The translations under genes were made by a program, and so were the position numbers. The notes under the pieces were generated by a model. The model worked only from the letters and a program-made list of their open reading frames with translations. It was not told where the DNA came from and ran no database searches. Source: Pontibacter flavimaris (GTDB lineage Bacteria > Bacteroidota > Bacteroidia > Cytophagales > Hymenobacteraceae). From it: a stretch of 64,000 nucleotides of DNA. Shown here piece after piece: positions 1 to 9,693 of this stretch; position 1 is the first letter of the stretch; every line of letters begins with the position of its first letter. The stretch spans positions 62,001 through 126,000 of the forward strand of contig NZ_LVWA01000004.1 in assembly GCF_001907195.1 (NCBI RefSeq), in the 5' to 3' direction.

Positions 1-1018
1 CTACCTCCGGCAGCACTTCTGCTACGGCTTTGCCGAGCAGCTCCTTCTGCGGCATCAATTGCCTGTACTTTTCGTTTACCAGCTCATAGCGGTGCTCAGG
101 CCCGCGGAGGATGCTGAAGAAGACGGGCGCTTTCATGATAAGCCGCTCGAGGGTGCGGCGCTCCACTTCGGCCTTTGTATAGGCCTGCTGCACCTGGTCG
201 GCCAGCACCGACATCTGCTCGTTGCTATCTAGCAGTTCCTGCACCAGCTGCTTGGCGTCCTGCACATCCGAGGAGCTGCCCACCCACAGCAGGGTGTTCC
301 CGTTTTCGTCTTGCATGGGCAGGGTCTTTGTCAGGAACCACCGGTACATGCCATACTTGTTGCGGATGCGGTACTCCAGCTGTAACTCTTCGCCAGCCAA
401 AATTGCCTCGCGCATCCTCTGCCGCACAAGCTGCAAGTCATCCGGGTGAATAGCCAGCTCCCACCCGTTGTTGTGCAGCGTGTCCTCGGGCGAGGTACCC
501 GTGTAGTCGACCCAGCGCTTGTTCACATACGCAGGTTTGCCTTCCCCATCCAGCATAAAGATCAGCTGCGGAACGGCATCCGTCAGAAACCTGAACTTCT
601 CCTCGCTCATGGCTTGCGCCTGCCGGGCCATCTCCCTTTCCGTAACGTCGTGGGTATTCTGGATAACGTACTTTATACTGCCCTCCTCATCCAGGACCGG
701 CGTGTGCGATGCCTCCCAATACCGCTCACTGTACCCGCCCCCCTCTTCAGCCGGCTTCGCGATGTCATAGCGGATCACGTCCAGGTAGTCCGCTTCCTTT
801 GTGTGGATGGCATTATCGATGGATATTCTTACCGGGTTTTCCTCGTACGGCACGTCGTTATTGGGGAAAGCCTCCAGCAGGAAAATCAAACCGATCAGTT
901 CCTCACGCCTGCGGCCTGTTGTTTTCAGGTACGTGTCTGTAACCGCTAGTATTCTGTGCTCCGGCGATATGATGATGATGTTTTCCGGAACGTTGCTGAA
1001 GAAGTCAAGGGTATCCAT
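1..1018 (-). CDS. Multi-PAS sensor protein, C-terminus cut by window edge
   Basis: The reverse strand is open from an ATG at 1018 to the window edge, giving 339 residues without a stop. The protein starts MDTLDFFSNVPENIIIIS and has no signal peptide. I read two complete PAS folds (about residues 10-130 and 140-260, the second with the PAC-like stretch RWFLTKTLPMQDENGN) and the start of a third near residue 300 (FFSILRGPEHRYELVNEKY). A short coiled linker (LVQELLDSNEQMSVLADQ) joins the second and third. In this phylum such PAS strings usually end in a histidine kinase, so a cytosolic sensor kinase is likely, but the output domain lies outside the window. Family assignment is firm; the kinase is inference. 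Confidence 0.8.
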   Translation of the reverse strand, partial: MDTLDFFSNVPENIIIISPEHRILAVTDTYLKTTGRRREELIGLIFLLEAFPNNDVPYEENPVRISIDNAIHTKEADYLDVIRYDIAKPAEEGGGYSERYWEASHTPVLDEEGSIKYVIQNTHDVTEREMARQAQAMSEEKFRFLTDAVPQLIFMLDGEGKPAYVNKRWVDYTGTSPEDTLHNNGWELAIHPDDLQLVRQRMREAILAGEELQLEYRIRNKYGMYRWFLTKTLPMQDENGNTLLWVGSSSDVQDAKQLVQELLDSNEQMSVLADQVQQAYTKAEVERRTLERLIMKAPVFFSILRGPEHRYELVNEKYRQLMPQKELLGKAVAEVLPEV

Positions 1019-1207
1019 CGGAGTAGGTGTATCTTTAGGAAGTAGAGACAAAGATAAGTTTATACGGAGGTTCTGCTATTTTTATAGCTTGTAGCATAAA
1101 TAAATACGCCTGCACTTGCTTGCGCAAAGCGGCCAGGGCGTTATAGGTCTTTCTCTAAGCAAGTTACAGCACAACCCCCTCCGCTTAAACCCACGTACAC
1201 CGCAAGT

Positions 1208-2200
1208 ATGGCTAAAAAGTATAAGGTTATACTACTGCTGCTCACCCTGTTGCTGCCGCTCAACGGCTATACCTGGGGCTTTTTCGCGCACCAGCGCATC
1301 AACCGCCTGGCTGTGTTCTCGCTGCCGCCCGAGATGATGAGGTTCTATAAAAAGCACATCCGCTACATCACCGAAAACGCCGTGAACCCCGACAAGCGCC
1401 GCTATGCCGTGGAGGGCGAGGCCCCGCGCCACTACATCGACCTGGACGTGTACGGCGACAGCGCCCTCTACAAAATACCCCGGTTCTGGCCGGAGGCAGT
1501 GGAGAAGTATACCGAGGACACGCTCATGGCCTATGGCATTGCGCCCTGGCACATCAACCGCATGAAATACCAGCTCACGGAAGCCTTTAAGGAGCGTGAC
1601 GTAGACCGCATCCTGCGCCTGAGCACCGAGATAGGCCACTACATAGCCGATGCCTGCGTGCCGCTGCACACCACCCAAAACTACAACGGGCAGCTTACCG
1701 GCCAGCACGGCATCCACGCCTTCTGGGAAACGCGCCTGCCCGAGCTCTTCTCCGGCAACTATGATTTCTTTGTGGGGCAGGCCACTTACATCGAGCAACC
1801 GCAGCTGAAAGCCTGGGAACTGGTACGCTCCGCCCACACTGCCCTCGACTCGGTTTTATACTTTGAGCGAGAGTTGACGCAGGAGTTTGACGAGGAGAAG
1901 AAGTATGGCTTTGAGGTGCGCAACAACCTGACCACCCGCGTGTACTCCCGCGCGTTCTCCGAGGCCTACAGCAAGCGCCTGAACGGGCAGGTGGAGCGGC
2001 AGATGCGCCTGGCCACCCACACCATCGCCAGCTACTGGTACACGGCCTGGGTAGATGCCGGCCAACCCGACCTGCGCAAGCTCGCCGACCTATCCGCCAA
2101 AGAGCTGCAGCAACTGGAGATGGAGAAAAAGGAGTATGAGCAGGGGTCGCACCAGCCGCGCGAGGAGGAGAATTTTCACCCCTCCCCAGCCCTCCCCTAA
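1208..2200 (+). CDS. Zinc-dependent phospholipase C / S1-P1 nuclease-like exported protein
   Basis: 330 residues with a signal peptide (KVILLLLTLLLPLNGYTWG). Cleavage before the Trp of WGFFAHQRINR would expose an N-terminal Trp, as in zinc phospholipase C and S1/P1 nucleases, where its amine and carbonyl bind zinc. Further zinc-ligand-like motifs are RHYIDLDVYG near residue 77, EIGHYIADACVPLHTTQNY near residue 145 and GIHAFWETRLPELF near residue 170. It probably hydrolyses phosphodiester bonds in the periplasm or outside; the substrate cannot be told. The last codons and the stop lie inside a dispersed repeat whose hairpin arms flank the stop, so the tail (HPSPALP) looks recently replaced. 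Monocistronic. Confidence 0.8.
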   Translation: MAKKYKVILLLLTLLLPLNGYTWGFFAHQRINRLAVFSLPPEMMRFYKKHIRYITENAVNPDKRRYAVEGEAPRHYIDLDVYGDSALYKIPRFWPEAVEKYTEDTLMAYGIAPWHINRMKYQLTEAFKERDVDRILRLSTEIGHYIADACVPLHTTQNYNGQLTGQHGIHAFWETRLPELFSGNYDFFVGQATYIEQPQLKAWELVRSAHTALDSVLYFERELTQEFDEEKKYGFEVRNNLTTRVYSRAFSEAYSKRLNGQVERQMRLATHTIASYWYTAWVDAGQPDLRKLADLSAKELQQLEMEKKEYEQGSHQPREEENFHPSPALP

Positions 2201-2352
2201 AAACAGGGGAGGGAGTTATGTAATTACATTGACTAAAGTATGAATTCAATTGCCACTGATCTTGCGCGGACAGGTCATGCCTTGTCCCTACAAAGTATAC
2301 ACCCACCCCAACCCCTCCAAGGAGGGGAATTCTGTACTTGCTATACTTTCAC

Positions 2353-2422
2353 TGTCATCTCGAGCAGGGCGAGAGATCTATCCAGAATTTTAAAGAGATC
2401 TCTCCCGTAGGTCGAGATGACA
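2353..2422. repeat. TGTCATCTCGAG inverted repeat
   Basis: A 70-bp imperfect palindrome. The left arm TGTCATCTCGAG...GAGAGATCT pairs with AGAGATCTCTCC...GTCGAGATGACA. A diverged copy lies at about 31804-31873. It carries no ORF and no terminator-like U-tract. Confidence 0.7.
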
Positions 2423-2526
2423 AAAGCGGCGGCTATCGAAACTGATTATAGCCTTTGTTCAGAAGACGATCATCATCCCCCTGCCCCCTTCAAAGGGGGA
2501 CTTTGGTTGAAGCTACGTCAGCCGCA

Positions 2527-2676
2527 GCTATCGAAACTGATCCCAGCCTTTGGGTTGAGCGCCTATGCGAGTTTTTCCGGTGCCGAACGGAGTGAGGTAT
2601 TGCGACGCAGGAGCAAAGGAAAAGCTCCCAGCGCGATGCCCGAAGGCGAGCCCTCTCGGGCTTGAGAGCACCAAAG
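2527..2676 (-). repeat. Block B copy 1 (structured repeat)
   Basis: Reverse-strand copy of the block shared by five islands. It opens with TTTGGTGCTCTCAAGCCCG and closes with CAACCCAAAGGCTGGGATCA and CGATAGC. The middle is the most diverged of the five copies and lacks the clear TGC...GCA hairpin seen in copies 2-5. Confidence 0.7.
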
Positions 2677-3093
2677 CTGGAAATGAAACTGTAGGTTCGT
2701 AAGACTGAGGATCAGCGGCAGCTAGAAAGTATAGCTTGGTTCAGGTTGCAGGAAGCAACGGCTATAAAAGTATAGCCAAAGTATAAGAAGGCGTATAAAA
2801 AGGCACAAGCGGACGCTTGCGCCAGAGAAGCTATGAAGTATGACCAAAGTATAAAGTATGGCTCTGTGAGCCAGTCGGGTTGCAAACCCAACATCATAGT
2901 AGGATACGAGTTGCAAGCCCGCGCCAGCGGAAGTATGAAGTATAACTCAAGTATAAAAGTATAACTAAAGCCAAAACCCCGCTTCCTCAACCTCGCTGCA
3001 CTCAAACCGAGAACCCTCAAAACGACACTTCCCCGGCCCTTTACTGCCTGCCCAAAATTACTTACCTTGCTACATTATCATACTACTATATTA

Positions 3094-4662
3094 ATGGACA
3101 GAATCTATACTTTGCGCATCAGCCTTCTACTGCTATGCCTGGCCCTGCTGCCCCTGCCACAGATGCAGGCGCAGCAAAACACTGCCGCCACCCTCCAGAA
3201 ACTGGACGCCTACTACCAAAAGGCCCTGAAAGAATGGGATGTGCCGGGCATGGCCATCGCCATCGTGAAAAACGACTCGGTGATCTTTGCCAAAGGCTAC
3301 GGTGTGCTCGATACTAAAAAGGGCGGACAGGTAGATGCCAACACGGTTTTCGGCATCGCCTCCAACTCCAAAGCCTATACGGCCGCTGCGCTGGCCACTT
3401 TGGTAGACCAAGGCAAAATCAAATGGGAGGACAAGGTGAAAAAGTATGTGCCCTACCTGCAGCTCTATGACCCGTTCGTGACGGAGAACCTGACGATAGA
3501 GGATTTACTGAGCCACCGCGTGGGCTTCCAGACCTTCAGCGGCGATCTGCTGTGGTACAACACCACCTACAGTCGCCCCGAGATCATCGAGCGCATGCGC
3601 TACCTGGAGCCGGTGTACGGGTTCCGCGATGGCTATGGCTACTCCAACCTGATGTTCATCACGGCCGGGGAGGTGATTGAGCAGGTGAGTGGCAAAAGCT
3701 GGGAAGATTACATCAAGGAAACGTTCTTCCGGCCGCTGGGCATGAGCCGCTCCTATACGTCGGTTAACGAGCTGAAAGGCGTGCAAAACGTGGCTTCGCC
3801 GCACGGCAATGACGAAAACCAAAAGCCTGTGGCCACCACCCTCAACGCCTGGGACAACTGGAACCCGGCAGCAGGCATTTTCACCAGCGTGAACCAACAG
3901 GCCCAGTGGATGCGGTTGCAGCTGAACCGCGGCAAGTATAACAATAAGGAGATATTCAGTGAAGAAGCCAGCCGCAACATGTGGACAATGCACAACCCGT
4001 TCCCGGTTTCCAAACAATCCGAGGAGATAACGCCTTCCACGCACTTTGTGGGCACCGGCCTGGGCTGGTTTGTGGGCGATTACGAGGGTCGCAAGCAAGT
4101 ATACCACGGCGGCGGGCATGAGGGCATGAACAGCCGCACGGTGCTGGTGCCGGAGGAGAACCTGGGTATGGTGATCCTGACCAACAGCATGAGCAGCATC
4201 ATGACGCCGCTCGGCAACTATACCTTGGACCAGCTTTTGGGCGTGGAGAACGGCCGCGACTGGAGCCAATTTTACCTGGATAGGGCCGCAGAGGCTCGCA
4301 AGGCGGAGGCTGCCGCTGTCGCCAAGGCGCCAAAGGAGAAGAAAGCCAAAAAGAGCAAGCCAACCCGCAACCTGAAAGACTACACCGGCACCTACCACAG
4401 CAAGCTTTACGGCGCCGCCATCGTTAGCCTGAAAGACGGCAAACTGCACCTGCAGCTGGAGCCGGCGCCGGTGCTAAACGGCACGCTTAACTTCTGGCAG
4501 CACGACATCTTCAACCTCGACTGGAAAAACGACTATGCCCTGCTCACGCCCACCAACGCGCGCTTCATCGCCGGCGAGGACGGAAGCATAAGCCAGCTGC
4601 GCCTCGACGCCGACAACCCCGACTTTCACTTCAGTGAGCTCGATTTTGAGAAAGTAAAGTAA
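3094..4662 (+). CDS. Serine hydrolase, class C beta-lactamase/PBP-like, with DUF3471-type C-terminus
   Basis: 522 residues from the ATG at 3094. An in-frame start nine codons upstream would put extra residues before a normal signal peptide (MDRIYTLRISLLLLCLALL, cleavage after AQA). The penicillin-binding fold shows SxxK (ASNSKAYTAAAL, about residue 92), the YxN triad member (GYGYSNLMF, about residue 182) and HxG (YHGGGHEGMNS, about residue 342). After an Ala/Lys-rich linker (AEARKAEAAAVAKAPKEKK) comes a DUF3471-like beta domain (LKDYTGTYHSKLYG). Likely a periplasmic or secreted esterase, D-aminopeptidase or peptidase; true beta-lactamase activity cannot be inferred. A strong terminator follows. 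Confidence 0.88.
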   Translation: MDRIYTLRISLLLLCLALLPLPQMQAQQNTAATLQKLDAYYQKALKEWDVPGMAIAIVKNDSVIFAKGYGVLDTKKGGQVDANTVFGIASNSKAYTAAALATLVDQGKIKWEDKVKKYVPYLQLYDPFVTENLTIEDLLSHRVGFQTFSGDLLWYNTTYSRPEIIERMRYLEPVYGFRDGYGYSNLMFITAGEVIEQVSGKSWEDYIKETFFRPLGMSRSYTSVNELKGVQNVASPHGNDENQKPVATTLNAWDNWNPAAGIFTSVNQQAQWMRLQLNRGKYNNKEIFSEEASRNMWTMHNPFPVSKQSEEITPSTHFVGTGLGWFVGDYEGRKQVYHGGGHEGMNSRTVLVPEENLGMVILTNSMSSIMTPLGNYTLDQLLGVENGRDWSQFYLDRAAEARKAEAAAVAKAPKEKKAKKSKPTRNLKDYTGTYHSKLYGAAIVSLKDGKLHLQLEPAPVLNGTLNFWQHDIFNLDWKNDYALLTPTNARFIAGEDGSISQLRLDADNPDFHFSELDFEKVK

Positions 4663-4691
4663 GGGCTGTAGCTCAATCAGCCTGAAAATAT

Positions 4692-4720
4692 AAAAGGCCA
4701 TACTTGCGTATGGCCTTTTT
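4692..4720. terminator. Bidirectional Rho-independent terminator
   Basis: AAAAGGCCATAC / GTATGGCCTTTTT with a TTGC loop, and A and T tracts on both sides. It serves the serine hydrolase on + and the 32-residue ORF on -. The ATACTT motif crosses from stem into loop. Confidence 0.85.
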
Positions 4721-4739
4721 CGTTCAGAGGTGCGTTTGG

Positions 4740-4838
4740 TTAATAGCTTACCAGCACGGCAATGGTGCCGGCCACCGCAAAGTATGCAGCAATAATCAGG
4801 TAAGCTAATGACTCCTGGTTTTTGTAAACATTTTTCAT
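4740..4838 (-). CDS. 32-residue single-helix membrane protein
   Basis: Start ATG at 4838 and stop TAA at 4740-4742. The protein opens MKNVYKNQESLAYLI, followed by a hydrophobic helix (IIAAYFAVAGTIAVLVSY) to the C-terminus. Exactly the same length and layout occur in the ORF at 7165-7263; shared positions include M-K-N-V, S-L, I-A-x-YF-x-V and a terminal L-V. Two such ORFs next to the same tandem gene pair, each with its own terminator, argue for real genes. Function unknown; probably an inner-membrane microprotein. Coding status is inference from the paralogy. Confidence 0.55.
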   Translation of the reverse strand: MKNVYKNQESLAYLIIAAYFAVAGTIAVLVSY

Positions 4839-5010
4839 GGCAATCGGGGTAAAGTTTTTTACATATTAAAGTTAGGTTATAAGTATACCTTTCGTATGTA
4901 TACGCCCGATCACGCACAATTGTTAACCCATAACGTATTGACATTCCAAGAGTTGACGCCTTGTATAGGGTACTTTTAAAGGAAATTTGCGGCGGCAGAA
5001 GTTGCAGCGG

Positions 5011-6000
5011 TTACGAACCGGCTTTTGGCCCCTCCTGCAGCCTGAGCAGCAGCTCCTGCCGCACCTGCTTCAGCAGCCGGAGGGGCAGCGGCAGCCGGTT
5101 GTACTTCCACTCGTAAAAAGGCGCAGGCTCCGACCCGAAGCTCCGGTAAAACCCGGCTATACTTCCGATCATCGGGCTCTCAAAGTCCAGCACCTGTTGG
5201 GAGTTGGCGTTGCGGTGGATCACATCGTCGAGGATAAGGGTGCGGCCGTTGCTTTTGCGGCCGCTGGCGTCGGCAGCGTTAAAGATGTAGGTGATGTAGC
5301 CGCCGTAGTACAGAAACAGCCCGCCCGCCGTTATACTTCCCTGTTCATCCAAAGTATAAATCAGCTCGGCTATCCCCTTTTCCACACAAGCGGTGTATAA
5401 CTGCCGCAGCATACGGTACGCCGCTTCATCCACCCCACCGTATACTTTGCGCGCGATGTTCTGGCGGAACAGGCCGATGAGCGGCTCAATATCCCGGCTC
5501 TGCACCAGGCGCAGGCGCTCGCGGCGGGCCTTGTTGAGGTTATACTTGCGGTCGCGGGTGTAGCCTTTCCAGAGTTGCTCATACGGCCGGTTCAGGTCCA
5601 GGTACAAGGTATGAATCGGCTGCAGGTGCTCCTGTTTTATGCGTTGCAGGGAGCTGGTGTTGCCGGTGCAGAACGCGTAGCCCGGGCTATACTTGAAGTG
5701 CTGCTGCACCAGCGCCAGAAACGCCGCTGCCTGCTCCGGCCTCAGTTCCCGCTGCGCGTAGATGCCCAGCTGCTGGCAGAAGAGCGGCTGCTGCAAGTAT
5801 AAAATGCCATACTTGCGGCGCACGGGCAGCGGCATCACGCACGTGTAAACCCCGCGCTGCTGCTCCACCACCGCCTGCCACCCCGGCGACACCACGTCCA
5901 GGTACCACGACAGCGTATACACCTGCCGTTGCCCGGAGGCCGCCACACAGGCGTCCCAGGCGGCTTTGTCGATTTCGTTATGCTGGAGTAACTGCGGCAC
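5011..6000 (-). CDS. FemAB-like GNAT-family acetyltransferase (copy 2)
   Basis: 329 cytosolic residues, similar along the whole length to the next gene upstream. The N-terminal part has ACVAASGQRQVYTLSWYLDVV, and the central part has the basic segment YTRDRKYNLNKARRERLRL typical of the FemAB/GNAT_6 (CelD-like) fold. A late segment (DFESPMIGSIAGFYRSFG) resembles the acyl-CoA or aminoacyl-donor side of that fold. Proteins of this type acylate amino groups of peptidoglycan or polysaccharide precursors; the substrate here is unknown. It follows its paralog by 11 bp, so the two are co-transcribed. ATACTT motifs are unusually dense in both copies. Confidence 0.75.
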   Translation of the reverse strand: MPQLLQHNEIDKAAWDACVAASGQRQVYTLSWYLDVVSPGWQAVVEQQRGVYTCVMPLPVRRKYGILYLQQPLFCQQLGIYAQRELRPEQAAAFLALVQQHFKYSPGYAFCTGNTSSLQRIKQEHLQPIHTLYLDLNRPYEQLWKGYTRDRKYNLNKARRERLRLVQSRDIEPLIGLFRQNIARKVYGGVDEAAYRMLRQLYTACVEKGIAELIYTLDEQGSITAGGLFLYYGGYITYIFNAADASGRKSNGRTLILDDVIHRNANSQQVLDFESPMIGSIAGFYRSFGSEPAPFYEWKYNRLPLPLRLLKQVRQELLLRLQEGPKAGS

Positions 6001-6011
6001 GCGTGCGGGGT

Positions 6012-7004
6012 TTATACTTCCTCGGCCACGCCGGAGGCAAAGAAGGTGCGGTATACTTTCATGCGGATGTTGCGGATAACCCTGACGTACAGCGGCAGCG
6101 CGTTGTGGCGCAGCGCGAAGTACTTTACCCGGTGCGCCCCGAAGCTGGCGTAGAAGTGCTCTATCTGCTCAATCATCGGACTCTCGAAGTCCAGGGTATA
6201 ATCGGTGCCTGCGTGCTGCCGGATGATCTCGTCGAGCACCAGGGTACGGCCGTTGGCCGCGCGCCCCTCGCTGTCGGCCGAGTTAAAGGCGTAGCTGATG
6301 ACGTTGTTATACTTAAAGAACAGGCACCCGGCATTCACCTCACCGCCGGCGGTGGTATAGATCAACTGCGCCACACCCCGCTCCTGCATCACCCGGTACA
6401 AATCGCGCAGCATCTGGTACGTGTACTCCGACACGCCGCCCACCACCTTGTGCTCGATGTGCTTCTTAAAGTGCTGGATCAGCGGCTCGATGTCGTCGCT
6501 CCCGAACATGCGCAGGTTGGCCCGCTGCGCCCGCTTCAGGTTCATCTTGCGGTCGCGGGTGTAGTTTTTGTAAAGCTCCTTGTATGGCTTGTTTAGTTTG
6601 AGGTAGCGTGTATACCTTGCCACCAGCTCATACTTGTCCTGCAGCTGCTCCAGGCTGGCCGTGTCGCTCATGTTAAAGCGGTAGCTGTGGATAAACTTAT
6701 AGCGCTTCACGGTGAGCTCCAGCAGCTGCTCCCGCACCCTCTCGCTGCTGCGGGCGGTGGTGAACATGCCCAGCTGGTGCGTGTGGTAAGGCTGGCTCAG
6801 GTACGGAAAGCCCATTTTAAGTATGCCCGGCAGCGGCATCACCGTTACATAAGCCCCCTCCTGCTCCTCCACAAAGGCCTGCCAGCCCGGCGCCACCACA
6901 TCCAGAAACCACGACAGCGCATACACCATATTATCGGCAGATGCCGCAATGCAGGCGTCCCACTTGGTTTTGTTTATCTGCTCGTGGCGGAGGTAGGTGA
7001 TCAT
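6012..7004 (-). CDS. FemAB-like GNAT-family acetyltransferase (copy 1)
   Basis: 330 residues, first gene of a two-gene operon with its tandem paralog. Matching landmarks: WDACIAASADNMVYALSWFL at the N-terminus, YKNYTRDRKMNLKRAQRANL near residue 145, and TLDFESPMIEQIEHFYASFG near residue 280. The two have diverged clearly at protein level, so the duplication is old. Predicted soluble. Function is inferred only from the family: transfer of an acyl or aminoacyl group, probably in envelope or polysaccharide synthesis. Confidence 0.75.
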   Translation of the reverse strand: MITYLRHEQINKTKWDACIAASADNMVYALSWFLDVVAPGWQAFVEEQEGAYVTVMPLPGILKMGFPYLSQPYHTHQLGMFTTARSSERVREQLLELTVKRYKFIHSYRFNMSDTASLEQLQDKYELVARYTRYLKLNKPYKELYKNYTRDRKMNLKRAQRANLRMFGSDDIEPLIQHFKKHIEHKVVGGVSEYTYQMLRDLYRVMQERGVAQLIYTTAGGEVNAGCLFFKYNNVISYAFNSADSEGRAANGRTLVLDEIIRQHAGTDYTLDFESPMIEQIEHFYASFGAHRVKYFALRHNALPLYVRVIRNIRMKVYRTFFASGVAEEV

Positions 7005-7109
7005 ACGTTGTAGAGATAATCGCTCTCCTGCCGCTGTGCACCCGGCAGGGCTCTGGCAAACTTAATCATTTTTAAGCTGATCCTGCTGCTCCGGGTTCCT
7101 GATAAAAGA

Positions 7110-7142
7110 GAGGGGGCTGCACCCTTACAGCGCAGCCCCCTC
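7110..7142 (-). terminator. Rho-independent terminator of the second 32-residue ORF
   Basis: GAGGGGGCTGC / GCAGCCCCCTC stem of 11 bp with a loop of about 11 nt. On the reverse strand it is followed by a T-rich stretch (TCTTTTATC). It lies just 3' of the small ORF at 7165-7263. Confidence 0.75.
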
Positions 7143-7164
7143 TTATATGGTACAGCCGGTAAAC

Positions 7165-7263
7165 TTATGCCATTACAAGCAAGTGGCTGATTATACTGCC
7201 CACAATAAAATAAGTAGCAACAATCACGTTTACCAGAGAATCATTGAGTACATTTTTTTTCAT
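7165..7263 (-). CDS. 32-residue single-helix membrane protein (paralog)
   Basis: Start ATG at 7263 and stop TAA at 7165-7167. It opens MKKNVLNDSLVNVIVATYF, then continues as one hydrophobic helix ending HLLVMA. Same length and pattern as the ORF at 4740-4838. A strong hairpin terminator follows at 7110-7142, which supports transcription as its own unit. The region upstream is AT-rich, as expected for a promoter. No known family recognised; function unknown. Confidence 0.55.
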   Translation of the reverse strand: MKKNVLNDSLVNVIVATYFIVGSIISHLLVMA

Positions 7264-7592
7264 GACTTTAGAACAGTTTTGAGGTTTAGTTTTTATTTAT
7301 AGTGAGATGCAAATATTCAGTTCAATTACTTAATTAGATAGTTATATTTCCTTAAGTAGACGATGCAAATAAATAGCAGATAAATTTAATATGCAAGTTA
7401 TAGTATGTTATTTCTCTTCGTTTATACTTTACCCACACTGCCCCCTCTTTAAATATTACAACCTGCTTATTATCAGCCATATTCCTAAAGCATATATTAA
7501 GGATGGAGAGTACAATAATTTTTTTTAGAAAAAATTTTCAGCAGCCACTGTAACTACGCGCTTATCAGCCAGTTAAAAGTATAACACGGCAT
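7264..7592. other. AT-rich spacer
   Basis: About 330 bp much richer in A+T than its surroundings, upstream of the small ORF and downstream of ettA. It has runs such as TTTTTTTTAGAAAAAATTTTC near 7520 but no ORF I can support. It probably holds the promoter of the 32-residue ORF. Confidence 0.5.
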
Positions 7593-7630
7593 AAAAAAAG
7601 CCCCCGCTGCCGTAGTGGCAGCGGGGGCTT
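7593..7630 (-). terminator. Rho-independent terminator of ettA
   Basis: AAGCCCCCGCTGCC / GGCAGCGGGGGCTT with a GTAGT loop. On the reverse strand it is followed by seven T. It lies 28 bp past the ettA stop codon. Confidence 0.9.
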
Positions 7631-7657
7631 GCAGCAAAGGGGTGTATACTCTGGTGG

Positions 7658-9328
<1,671 letters not shown>

Positions 9329-9693
9329 GCTATCTCTAAATGGTGTTTTGTCAATATACTTTTAAATAATGAGACGGGCAATGTAACGGCCTGCCGCGGC
9401 TCCGCGGCGCCGGCAACTTATCCGCCTGATTATTATTAACGTAAGGAATTACAAAGATCGCAAAAATTCATGTCTTTGCACTTCACAAAAGTGCTTTGAA
9501 ATCATTAAACTTGTAGAAACTGTATGGGTAAGGTATGCATTTACTGGTTTTGCACCAGCAATCCTTCAGGCGCACGCCCGGTTTAGTCCAAGCCGCGGCA
9601 AACGCGACAGGCACGCCTGCGTATGCAGAGGTTAGTTTGCCCCTGATGCCTTAACCCAATATTTACGTACGACGCATAACCCAATCCAGTAAA
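9329..9693. other. Divergent spacer between ettA and the DUF349 gene
   Basis: 365 bp that must hold two divergent promoters. It has a GC-rich palindromic patch near 9388-9413 (GCCGCGGCTCCGCGGC) and scattered TTTG/CAAAG boxes, but no full -33/-7 pair I can assign with confidence. No ORF above 20 codons is convincing. Confidence 0.4.

Larger units (their letters stand above)
2186..2966 (-). repeat. Composite repeat island 1 (reverse orientation)
   Basis: A non-coding stretch of about 780 bp between the phospholipase-like gene and the serine hydrolase. Read on the reverse strand it has, in order: a cluster of AAGTATA/TATACTT motifs with the palindrome around GCGCAAGCGTCCGCTTGTGC (2690-2966), block B (2527-2676), a TGTCATCTCGAG inverted repeat (2353-2422), a GGAGGGG-type element (about 2305-2330) and hairpin D (2190-2213, CCCTCCCCT/AGGGGAGGG). 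Four other islands in the window share this order. I see no credible ORF in it. Confidence 0.75.
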
